Shown here piece after piece: positions 1-12,258 of a DNA stretch of 64,000 bases (positions within the stretch are counted from its first letter, which is position 1; each line of letters begins with the position of its first letter). The DNA is taken from positions 9,732,001 through 9,796,000 of the forward strand of contig OU612065.1 in the NCBI GenBank assembly GCA_914767715.1, in the 5' to 3' direction. Source of the stretch: Membranipora membranacea. Its lineage: Eukaryota > Bryozoa > Gymnolaemata > Cheilostomatida > Membraniporidae. The translations under genes and the position numbers were made by a program. The notes beneath the pieces were generated by a model. It did no database searches, was not told where the DNA came from, and saw only the letters and a program-made list of their open reading frames with translations.

Positions 1-3000
1 CTCTGCTGGTAGTACCGCCTGTTCTAGGAGTTATCGCTCCATACAGTGAGGCTGCACCGCCACCTGCACTTTTAACCCTATCCTTGATGATATCACCTAG
101 TATCTTCTTCTTTGCCTGTGAGGCTGCAGCCTCTTTCTGTATAGCACTTCGGATTCTACCAATCTCCTCGTCATCTAGAGAAAAATCGTGAGTATAATAA
201 CCCAAGCCAATGAGTATAGTGACCGCTTACATAACAATTATATAATAATGATAATGAGGTTTCCTTGTTTGAATAATGATTGATGAAAATATGCATTTGT
301 CGGCCAGATATAGGGATGGTGTGTCAAGATGTCTTTTTCTTCTCAATTGTGGCAAACATTGTTACAAGCGCTATTATAATTTTAACAAATGAACACTAAT
401 ACTTTCACTGGCAAAAATTTAATTAACTTTTCATCACTCTTTCGCCCAAAATAAACAGGCAAAACAATTTAGAATCCTCAATGATCAATTGAGTTTGGCG
501 TGAAAAACCTGCACAAGTATAGAATGTGAAAGCATTAGCCCACATCGATGAACACATGTCTTCAAACTTACCTTCTACATCAGGATCTTTACCCAATCCA
601 CCCAGTAACACGGCCTGAGCATTCCACAGACCAGGTGTAAACTCTTGTTTTTTGACTCTGAGCTCAGCGAGTTTCTTGATTCTCTCTTCCTCCAGTTCTT
701 TGTTAAGGGCATCCATCTTAGTTGACTGATTCTCTTCATCTTGATCATCCTCCGCATCAGAGTCATAGAAATGATTTATGACTCCGAGGTAATCTGTTTC
801 CTTTAAGGGAAAGAATAAATATGACCAACAAGAAAAACAGAATTGATCATTCTTACAGACTTTTGAACATCTCCACTCTTTATTGCCTTTGACATCAAGC
901 AAATCAGTGTAAGACAAAGTGTAACATACTGCTCTATACTTACTTGTGTGGCTAGATATTTCATGTAGTCATCACTATTGACTGTGCCTTTCCACCACGT
1001 AAGCCAGGAGGCGTATGACCTTGACATCCTCTCTGCCACCATAGCTGGAAGGTCTGCCAAAGCAATCCCACCAATCTTTCCGTTTTGGGGATCATTGGCA
1101 AATGCTATGTTCTCTGGCGATGGGATCTACAAATCGGGTACAGGGTTAGTGTCATAAATCAAACAAATCATTAGAGTTTATTTTTCATAACAGGTAGCCA
1201 GGAGGTCGCTGCTGAAATGCTCTCCACACCCTTTGAAAAAATAAGTTCCTTATAAGGTTGTATGTATGTAGATCATTTCAATGGTGTATTATGAGATTGA
1301 ATCTTCAGTGTAGCATCCGCTTAATCAACAATCAATACAAAGATTGATCTAGAAATATTCAAAATCATCTCTCGGAGTTATCCATTCATATGTATAGGGG
1401 GCATAACCCCACTCATTTTATGACAGTTTTTTATTTTGCAGACAATCTCATCATGGCAGGAACTGTCATATGTCAAAGACTTTGGGATAAATGTTAAGAA
1501 AAAAATGAGAAAATTTCAATAATTTTCACAGTAGGGCATTTGTGCTATGTTCTAATACCATGTGACCAATGTGCGGGTTCGTGCACAAGCACAAATAATC
1601 AAAACCCTGGTGATTGGAGATAAATTCTGTGTTAAGTGACAGCCTCCGGTAGCAATAACAGGGCATATCTGTGTATGAAAGCAGTTTGGGAATGCCAAGA
1701 CAGAATTCTGGATAAGACAGCTGATGCATTAACTCAACCTAGTATTTCTGGGAATTCTGTATCGAACAAAAATATTGATGCATTTACTCACCAAAGGATC
1801 AAAATGCGCAGCCCCCTTGCTATCTCTTGGAGGGCTAGTAGGCCTGAAAAAAAGAGGAATAGGTATTCACAGCAAGAAGGTGCACTCTGGCTATCTTATC
1901 ATTGTAACATGTCAAATTTCACTGAGAAGAATTTAGAAAACAACCCGAAAGAAATTACATACTGTTGATAGCATTCTGTATAAATGATGTATCGATATGC
2001 TCCCTCAGTAGGAAACTGTTTACCTTGTCATTCCCAAAAATTATAATGTCATCGTATTCAGGCTTTGTATACGTGACATGTGAGTCATATCTCTTATACC
2101 TTATCCTCTATGCATAACATAAAACTTATCTCGCCGAACATAGCAATAAATAGGCTGAGCATAGGGTATGGAGTGGATGGTTGAATTCGCATTTATTATT
2201 ATCACCACTCAAAAAAATGTCGCATTATTCATTCTAAATACTAGCGCATCAAAATGCCGAAAGGAAGGATTGTTAGATAAACATAATGCTCTGTTGTGAT
2301 TGACGAGATGACAGTGCTGGAGTAGTTTAGGGAGTCTAGGGTGGGGAATGGGAGAGGGGAGGGTTCTGGAGAACATGACTTACCCTGCTCGAAAGAACTG
2401 ATAATCAGGATCCCCAAATGACCGGCAGTTAGCTCTAATCTGCATTCTACCAGCAGTGAATATTAAACTATGACAATCTGGTTTGCTGACTTGACAAGGT
2501 GACAAGGGGTTTCAAGGGAAAGGTTTGAGTGCAGAACAAAGATGAGGGAGAAAATAGGGTCATCAGTTGGTGATTGTTAGTTTTTTGGTTTCCAGTTTGC
2601 ACATCACTGCAGGGGATGCCGAAGTGAAATTGAAATATTAAGTTATTGCAAACAAGAAAAAAAAACCTCCCTCATAGTCATACCTAAAACCAATTCAAAC
2701 GGACCAATAGAATACTTGAGAAAAATGTGGTTATATTTACTCTCAAACCAATGGTAACAAATTTAAGCTATAATCATGTGGCACATTCAGCCAATTTTTT
2801 TCTCATGAATATGTTCATGTATTAGAAGGGAGTTTGGAACAGGTACAGGTTTGATAACTGCTTGAAAAGTGAGTAAGAAATGTAAGGTGAAACAGCAGTG
2901 GTTTTTTAAAGTTTGCATAAATTTGCAAGAATCTTGTTATGATGTTATAAAGGAAGTTTAAAGACGACCTGCAACCTGACACTTCTTAGGCTTAAAAAAA

Positions 3001-6000
3001 CCAGACCTAGGTTTAAGAAAAATTACAATAAGTTATAATGAACATGTTTGCTACACAGCTAAACTAGTTTCTACAAATTTACCCATAGCCGTGACTAGCC
3101 ATCACTGCATTCAGATCAAATCTTTCCAAAAACAAGTCTTGGTTCCTAAACCACACAACATTCAGGAAGATGTAAATCATAATGATGCATACAAGTTTAT
3201 GGTGTTGATTCTCAGACGGCGAGTCATACACCTGATTTAAACATGAAAGTAATAATAGAAATAAACAATTATTTCTGACCTAATCAGCTACAACCAATAT
3301 TGAGACCAATGACTATGTCAATAATATATTTAGGACATGCTGAATGTACATGGCATGCGATGTGATTGGAAGTATTGTATAGCACAATATATAGTTATCA
3401 CCTGCTAATAATAGGGATTACCCCTTCCATATACCGAGGTGTTGTCTCTGGGGTCTTTGAAAGAAAGGGCACACATTCCCTCCCTCGACCCGCAAAAATA
3501 AATCCGTGTCTGGGGAAGAGGATATTAGAGTAATGCAGTTTCCTCACACAAGCAGTTATGGAGAAGAGCATAGGGTAAAACACAGTCTTACGATATCTTA
3601 CAATTTTTAAATTCTTTACTGAGAGATTTATATATGGCCTTCAGTAGCAGCAGTATGATATCATAAGAATGGCTGAATTGAAAATAACTTGATAGAAGAT
3701 AAGAACTTGTTCACTTGGCTTAATTAGGAAAGCTTGAATGAGAAGGTTAGGGTTTGAAAATTAGGGTTAATTTCAGCAATGCAATAAATATTCTGCAAAT
3801 AATAGAATATAATTGTTTCAAACGATCAAGATTGAATCAACATGTAATCAGATATGAGCGAGCAGAAGCTGCAGTATTTACCCAGATTTTTCAGGTGACA
3901 TAAGGGCATTATACATATCCCGGAAAGCAAGCTGCGGATGGGCTGAGAGCCCGGGCAGTCTCTTATCATGGTAGCTGTAGGTATGACAAGTTTGTGGATC
4001 GTATGAATGTATACAGCTTATTTAGCTTATCGCAACACAACCATTGATTAGTGGGTTTACAAACTGACCATAACTGACTGAGAAAACTCAATGCATACAT
4101 GTACAGTATCAAACCACTATACAAAGGTAATGACACTAAAAGGCACACAGAGCCTCAAACTACATGTACGACAGTCACAAATGCATAGCAGATTTGAATA
4201 CATACGTTTTAGACCACCGCGCTCTCTCCTCTTTCATACCCCAGGGTGCCTCAGCCCTGACTTTTAGGCTGGGGTTTATCATTCTATCACATGTACGGCG
4301 CATAGTCAGGCTAGAGGAGGCCATCAAACCTGAGAGATCTATCCCCTCTGGTGCCTTCTCAATCAGCTCATCCTGTCAGAATAAAGACTTCGATCAGCTA
4401 CCTCAATAAAACCATATAGGTCACTTACCTGCGATTTAGGGCGTCAAATGAAGCATGTGATAATAGCATGAGAATAACCTACAAGCAAATTCATTTCGGT
4501 GAGAGGTGAGAAGATCATATAGCTTAATTCTGGGGGAAATCAGTCTTTGTCATGGATATATAACCACTTGTATTATTTATGGTATTTAAAAGAATATGGT
4601 GATGTTATTATCTCTCAATTGCTAGCAAAAACATCAAAGCTAGGGGAATATGTTGGGTTCTGATAGGAGAACATACACAGGACTTCCGCATTTTCTAACT
4701 CTGTGCTTGTTAGGAAATGCGTCAGTCCTATGAGAACATATAACAACATATTACATAGGCATGCAAACAATACTGGGTGTATGACATTTTGCAACAGGCA
4801 TGTATCACAAGATCTAGAGGTATGCATAAAAAATATCACAGCTGAGAGAAAATGTTAACATATATTAAATTAATAAAGACTAACACTAATTCTAGACACA
4901 AAACTGTGTCCATGAGCCAAGCTCGAACAGTAGTGCTCGTTAAATCTTTATACCAAATTTTTCTAATAACTAGCACGATTAAAACTAGAGCTGTCGGATG
5001 AGATCAAACTACAGATAAATTACTTGCAGGTTCTATTTGTCCATTATAGCAAAGTTGGAGAGTTCTTAGACCAGAAACCTGTCACTAAGCTTGAGCATCA
5101 TGACTATTTTCTGCTATTTTCAAGGGAGCTATGGACAACAGTTGCCGGGAAAATTTGACGAGCGATAGATTTTCACACACAGATTAGCACACGGTGTCTT
5201 ATAAATATACTAACTGGTCTCACTAGAGCCGTCACTTGATTCTGTGCAGAGGTAGAACATATGAGTTATAAATATAGTGAGAACAGAGATTAGAATGGGA
5301 AATATTTTTTTCCATCTATAATCAAGAGTGCAGACAACTTTAAATGCATGCTGTAGGAGCGTACATATTATGTAAAAAAATCTGATAGTGTTTCAGCCAT
5401 GAAATCTCAGCCGTCTGATCTATTACAGGAACAGTAAGGTAATTCTACAATCAATACACAACTGAAAATAGAATAAATATAACCTTGGCCGGTTCAGTGT
5501 TGCAGGGTAAAACTTGTTGTGCTTACCTGTTCACAGTTGAGATGATCACGAGGCACAGTTTTCATAATCTCTGTGTAAACTTCTTTTATTTCATCTCCAA
5601 GGAACAAATTTGAGTCTAGGTTTTTTACCATCGTACTGTCAATCTGTCAAAGAAGGTATAATCGGTGTCAGAGAACAATCATAAACGGTCAATATATCCA
5701 ACATTTTTATCTTTGAATTAAAAAATGTTTTTAGGTATAGGAAGTCAAAATGAACCGATAATGGCAGTAGTGTACAAAATTACGGCAGATAAATATCACT
5801 GTTCTAGCGACCAATTTCTGTTGTACCATCATCATCAGAGAGAACATAACTATCATGCCGATAATTAGCTGCCATTGATTATTAACAAAGACATAAAAAA
5901 AAATGTTATAACCAACCTCATCTAAGAGATTGTTGTACACTGTTGAGTGTTTGTTTATTGTTACATTCTCCATACATATTCGTTCAGAGACACGTATGTC

Positions 6001-9000
6001 AGATGTTCGTACTATCGTCTGTAAATATTTAAAAAAATTGTAACCTGTCCATGTGCAGTAACCCTTAGCTCCCTGGCTAAGTTTTGGCATAGCACAAATA
6101 GCAAGGCTAATCACAATAGTTAAATCCAAGAGTATTAATCATCCCTCACCTTGGGTATTTACATTATTTAACTCAATACAAATACAATATAGTGATGCCG
6201 GTGACAAATAAACCAGTACCTTGCTGAGATATGGTTGATTCACAATTCACTTAACAAGAGCCGAGAATTGATTATTTACCTTATCAGTGACTTTCTGTGC
6301 GACAGTAGCTGGTTGTGGGTACTGTGGAGCTTTCAATGGTGCACTGTGATAATGTGAAAACAACATGCTTGAGAACAACAGTCAGTGATATAAATGTGGG
6401 TAGATAACCCGTATTGCACAGTTTTTTGGAGATGCAACCTCCTTCAAGTGAACTATCGCTCAGTGATAAGGTCAGCAAAGACAGCTCAGTGATTATAGTG
6501 ATAGCATTCAGAATACTCATATAATTTCAAATTGTTGAGACTATTTGGTGACAAAAAACAACCGACAAGGAAGAACAAAGTCAGTCAGAGAGATGCTCTG
6601 TCGCAATCTTTGGTCCTGAGGTTGAAACGTTTTAATCGAGTGCTGATCTTTGAACCTCCAAACCTTTAAAAATGTATTCAAAGCTTGGAAGTCATGATGC
6701 CCTGCATACTATTTTGATTTAAGATAACTTTGTTATCATTGCAGTACCTTCTCTCTTCCAGCTCCTTCTTCTCCTTGGCCTCCAAATCAGCAATCATCTT
6801 CTTATGTTCCTCTTCTTTTCCATCGTGCTTCGCGTGTCTTATGATCGCCTAAATAACAGAACTTTTAATTTAATCTTCGATGGCAGGATAACAAAAGTAA
6901 AAAGTGAATTAAAAGGCTGCTGTTGACATTGTGACTTGTAATGAAGCTAGAAATTCACTGAGATAACATCATCTCTGAAGAATCAGTCTCTCTTAATTAT
7001 TATCAATATTTAAGTTTACCTGGAGTAATGGTGGAAGGTCGTCGTCATCATCTTCAATAAGAGGCTCCTTTTTAACATTGGTCAAGTTAATCAGATCGAG
7101 ATTGATGATGTCACGAGATAAATTGTCTTCAAACTTTCTTGCAGTCCCTTTATCGGTCTAAAGAAACAAAACGAAAATGAATAAACACCTTCATACAGTT
7201 GAGTATATGAACACTACTTGTAATGACATCACCTATAGGCAAGATTTTGACCACTTTCACATAGCCCACCCACAATAAATAATACCAATATGGATCAATA
7301 AGGGTTTCACTTTTTCATGTAGGAATGGTGGATACATACCTTTTTGTCACTATCGAATAGCACCTCAAAGCTTGAGTGACGCTGCTTGGAGCTGATCTTT
7401 TGTGTAGTCGTTTCATCAGCTGCTGTTTTCTGCGGTATGAAGGGAGGTGGGACTTCTATACCCAACTCCTGAAGTAGATTCTCTCCTATCTGCATCTCAG
7501 GAGAGGAGTTACACCTCTATAAAAGGATCACAGTATTAATTGTGTGCAGGTCCGTCAGTTTTGTCACATAACGTTTATTAGTAAAACAGCAGCAGCAAAA
7601 TAATAATTGAACAATTGAAAGTTTTATCATTAGAATAAGTGCAAAGAAGCACCATACCTGTAGCTTCTTTATATCGTACTTTGATGCATAGAGCTGCAAT
7701 AATATGTAATATACGGATCTACGGGTCTATCATGTCTAATATCACATGTCCAATAGGTCACCCTTTTAAACAGGACATGGAAGATTACAGTATATGGAGA
7801 ATATAATTTTAAGCTTCATTCTGATTGTCATGAATTATAACGGGACATAGAATAAACGATACTAAGTCCCCTTGTAGTTTTTTTCTCTACTGATTTCCAA
7901 AATAGATAGCAAACAACTTAGATGTATGGAGATACTTTATTTACCTTGAGGACAACTTTTTGAGTGATACTGCTGATAGCCTCTTTCATATCTGACTCTT
8001 GCTGTTCTTGTTGTTGTTTCTCATCCTCTTTCTGTCCTTCAGGAATCCTCTCCTCCTCTTGTTCTGAGTAAGAAACCAGGGACATTATATATATACAATA
8101 CAGTACAAACGTAACATGCAGTAATTACACGCAGTACAAATGGTACATACAGACAGTACATACACACGGTACATGCATTGTACCACTGGAAACACTTCCA
8201 ACGGTTTTCATGACATGAGCATTGCAAATTTAGCCAGTATTTGACGTATTCAAGTCTCTACTCATCCAGCACAGTGCATTCCTGGCTCACCTGTATCTGC
8301 AGTGTAACCAGTGTAGCCTTCCAGTAACTCCTTGGGCATCTCTGATAAAACTGAGAGAAGTTTTGATGTCTCAAGCTCAGGCATCTTTTCTTTAATCTGA
8401 GAAAAAATATTGAATTTGAGAAACATAAATGACAGGATCCATGTATGTAATATTAATTAGTTATCATTGTGAATTGAATGTCTTTCACCACAAGACCCTT
8501 TATATGCCACCTTTATAAACCCTACCGAATGGACAAGAAACTGTCGGAAGATACTCTCACTGCACAAGCCCTGCACACAGTAGTTGTAGAAGTCACGGAA
8601 GTCTGAGTTAGAGTAGTTGCGAGACTCTGAAGGACTCTGCAGTGTCCTCTGTGTACATGCCTTCAGATTGTGCTCCGCCCAAGGCACAGCAACAGCATTA
8701 TTGCCACCAAAAGAGACGCTTTTACTTTCCTGTTGCTGTATTTCACTGGGTTGGTCAGTATCAGTAATAATCACTGATATTGTTACTGATGAGGCAGCAA
8801 CAGTTGAGTTTTTATCCTCCATTCTTGTAACTGAGCTAAGTTAACATTGACAGCATGACCCATGAGCAACGTAATACTCTAAACCTTATTAGCTTTTTAT
8901 TTTGGGTACTGTCTGCTTAATGCCATCACATGGCAACAAGCGCAACTTTCCTTACCCAACGTTTATCATTATGCAGTGAGAAAAAGGTTTTACATGAAGT

Positions 9001-11089
9001 TTTTCAGTCAAACAGCATACATTTTTACATACAAGTTAGACATTGAATCAACTCACTTCTTTTATGTCCTCAGCTGCTGTGTTCCAATGCCTCTTTTCGT
9101 GCTCTTTCTTCGGCCGACTCTTTTTTAACTGGACAAAATATTCAGATATACAGAAAATAAGATAATTATATCAAATTGGGTTTGACTTCGGTATTATTGC
9201 CGCATGGTGTTATAAAGAGAACATAGAAAGAACCATTCAAAAATTTACAACTTACTTCACCAAGTATTATGAACTGGCCATAGAAGCTGAGCTTACCATT
9301 CCCTTGAAGGAGAGTTGTGGAACCGATGGCTTCCTTTTACCACCATACTTTTTCATTATGGAGCCCTCTGTTGTCGATTCTAATTCGGGTAAATCTCCTT
9401 TCATATCAGCTACTATATATCTTCTTATTGTTAGCACATTAAAACTGAAATATAAAAGTTTCATTCACCTTTCCCTAATACTTCATATCACATATGAATG
9501 CTTTGAGTGTTGTATCCTTCACGTAGTTGAGTGAATATCTGCTCACTCTGAACCGAAGGAGTGAGATTGATTATTTTACCATGTGCTGTTGTCCACCATT
9601 CTTAGACTGTTTCAAACTTTGTAACAACCATACATATAAATCAGACCAGACGATTCAATCAGGTTGTAAAGGCATCACTTACTATTTGCTGGCCTCTATG
9701 CCTAGCTGAGCTTTCAGTCGGCTCATATTAGCTGGACCACTGAACACACCGCGCTTCATTAGTATTTGAGCCTTCATCAGATAATGTTGATACAGTTCCC
9801 CACATACAGTAACAATATGTACAGCTATTCTTCTGTTGAGTTCGATATTCTCTTCCCATGTCTGTAAGCAAAATTGTGAAAGCTTAACGAATAACATCAA
9901 TTAAGAACTTCAGTTATATCATTGTATCCCAGCACAGATTTAAACTATTAATGACCTGATAAACCAGCCGACTCAGATTAGTATACTCACCAGAAAGGGG
10001 TCGTCTATTTGCCTCTTGATTTCTGGCCATATATGGTATACCTCTGCTACCAATATTTCCGCCTGCAATGAGAGAAATCTTTTGAGCATAGGCAAAATGT
10101 TACAATATAAATATATTACTCATGTTGTCTGTGTGAAAGTGCGGAATAGAGCAAAGTCATTCCACATTACAAACATCTAATAGTGCAATGCTTGGCCAGC
10201 AAACAAAGATCAATTTCATATATCGTACTCACCAAATCAGTTTGGTCTTCCAAAGATAAAAAGTCTACTTTCTTATCTGGAGCTACACGTCTTCTGACAT
10301 ACTGACTCATTTGATCCCATTCATATGGCTGTCGTTTTATTTCTCTCTACAAATATTCATATTGACTGTAGACATGAAAATAACACAAAATTACCGACTA
10401 ACATTTTATACGTCCAGGTAAATTGATGTGAATAAAAAAAAATGAGTCGTAATCTCTCCCCTTCGTAACATCGTTGCTAAATATCTGATACTTCAATCGT
10501 AATGCTCCTTATGACTTTGAGTCATTGATAGGTTATCTATACTTTAGGTTATCTATACTTACATCTACAGGGGTGACTGGTCTCTCCATAACGATCTCAT
10601 TCTCTTTCTCCGGTACATGTTCCGTTGCATGAGGTGCAAAAATAGTTAACTCTGTCTCTATCCCCTTCTTTTTAGAGCGGATATCTCTCTACAGACAGAT
10701 AAATTATTGAATATAGACATAAACTGCATGATACTGCACCAGGTGCCGATTAAGAATGTTTCTGGAGATGTTTGAGATTCTCATCCCACAAAGCAATTCA
10801 CTCACGATTCAATCGTTAGAAAACTTTCACTCACCCGAGAAAACCCAAGTCGCTCTTCATTGTACAAGTTACTCTCCGGATCAACCTTCTGAGTGTCTTT
10901 CAATCTTGCTTTAAAATCTGGAATTCGAAATCTATCCCCAGCAGCTGAATTCGCACCAGTCCTTGTACCCCTGCCTGAAGGGGTACCATTGTTGTTAGGA
11001 TCATGAGACCTTCGACTTGATGCTCCAGATCTCTCCCTAGCAGATGTGTGATTGGAAGTGCGGGGAGCGCCACTAGTGTTCCTTGACAT
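1..11089 (-). CDS. CCDC87: CCDC87-like coiled-coil protein, partial (3' end beyond window)
   Basis: About 27 exons read leftward from ATG 11089 and give roughly 1,180 residues before the window edge. Exons: 10835-11089, 10563-10688, 10233-10346, 9991-10062, 9683-9861, 9297-9444, 9057-9128, 8526-8816 (uncertain), 8291-8396, 7945-8063, 7658-7693, 7340-7516, 7020-7157, 6748-6848, 6280-6343, 5917-6018, 5527-5643, 4206-4372, 3882-3974, 3422-3509, 3083-3231, 2384-2434, 1959-2105, 1792-1843, 944-1126, 572-800, 1-174. All have GT-AG borders and matching phases except the start of 8526-8816. The N-terminus is low-complexity Ser/Arg/Gly. An early block (RGVFSGPANMSRLKAQLG) resembles the RGVF...LTRLA region I remember from vertebrate CCDC87. 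Charged coiled-coil stretches follow, and the C-terminal part has WNAQAVLLGGLGKDP and an Ala/Lys-rich tail. CCDC87 is linked to sperm and cilia. The family assignment is by memory of short blocks; the gene itself is well supported. Confidence 0.62.
8526..8816 (-). other. possible cassette exon of the CCDC87-like gene
   Basis: This is a 97-codon open stretch between two firm exons. It reads as protein (for example FYNYCVQGLCSESIFRQF) and ends at a good donor (GTAGGG) in phase 0, which matches the next exon. Its 5' border is weak. The only in-phase acceptor is an AG at 8817-8818 that follows earlier AGs. Both flanking exons are also phase 0 to each other, so skipping it keeps the frame. It could be a cassette exon, an alternative first exon starting at ATG 8822, or intronic sequence open by chance. 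Confidence 0.4.
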
Positions 11090-12258
11090 GCTAATTTATT
11101 ATTATTCAAACTTAGGCAAGGTAGTTTGGTAGTTTTACCTCACCAACTCAGTTCAGCTAGGTTCCAGACAAAATTGTCAGCCACCACACCCTTGATAGAT
11201 CCTCACACCTAGAAAAATTATTCAAAGCGGAGATTTGATGTCTCATCACTGACCAGACAGCATTTTTTATTTCTCATTATATGATCATTGTGAGTGCATC
11301 GCTGAGTGTATGTTTGATATCTTCAAAGAAATAATGTGCAGCAGTAAGTTGTTAATAAAACCCCTGCCCTCTCTCATACCTTTATGAAAATTTTATTTTA
11401 AATTATATAGATTTAATTAGCTGAGTATTACTGAGTATTAAACTAAACGAACGAACTGAGGCTTCCGAGTAATACATGCCTCATGCCTGGCCTATCTCAA
11501 TATAAAATTTAAATGTCAGAGGTCCATGGTTGGCCAAGGTTGGTGCTTTGTAATGCGTCATAGCTTCAAACCAAAATTGAAAGTTTAAGCACTTCAACAG
11601 GGGCAGAGTACAGACATGGGTTTGCTTGGATCTCACTAATGATATAATGAGGTAATATAATTGCTCGTCACTTGTATGCCCAGCTGAAGTTTTGAACACA
11701 TTACAATCTAAGCTGTTGGTTGTGAATGGGAATTTTGTTCTGGCTGGCAAGGACATATTTGTTGTAGTAGTAAACTCAACTGGGGAGAAATAATTAGTTG
11801 CAGGCTAAGTTCACAATGGGTTTAACACAGACAGGTGAGATAGATGCCTATTATGTCCAGATAAATGAACATTTTTTTAGCTTAACAAGAGAGCCAAGAT
11901 CTGGCTGAGATGCAACATGCACTAAAGTTGATAAGATTGAACAAATTCCACTGAACTCTATGAAAGAGTACAGATCTACTCATGAGATTGTTTATATTGG
12001 TTACAGTGATGGTGAAAATGTCATGGGGATACTTGCTAATTCAGGGGTTACTTACATACTAATATATCATCATATCCTGTAGAATATATGTAGTTGTATC
12101 TATTTTTGTATAATTAGCATTCAGTTAGGACTATTAACACATAATGTTAGACTGATCCTGTGAAAAAATTCTTAAATAGCACTTGCAAGCACCTAGTTAC
12201 AGAGCCGGATATCCGGTATTCATTTTAAAAATGGCAGCGTCCATAACAAACCGGAAAC
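11090..12258. promoter_or_regulatory. intergenic, divergent promoter region of CCDC87-like and TRMO
   Basis: These 1.2 kb separate two head-to-head start codons (11089 leftward, 12259 rightward). I see no convincing coding exon; the 91-codon open stretch at 11481-11756 has no family resemblance. No TATA box is placed at a position I would trust. The region must hold the promoters of both genes, whether shared or separate. Confidence 0.4.

Noticed and set aside
5731-6129. 132-codon minus-strand open frame with hydrophobic segments
   Set aside because: Only 5917-6018 is bounded by splice sites and in phase with neighbours. The rest is intron, and the hydrophobic look comes from AT-rich codons.
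8617-8844. Plus-strand open frame over the CCDC87-like exon
   Set aside because: It is the complement of the candidate exon 8526-8816 and has no features of its own.
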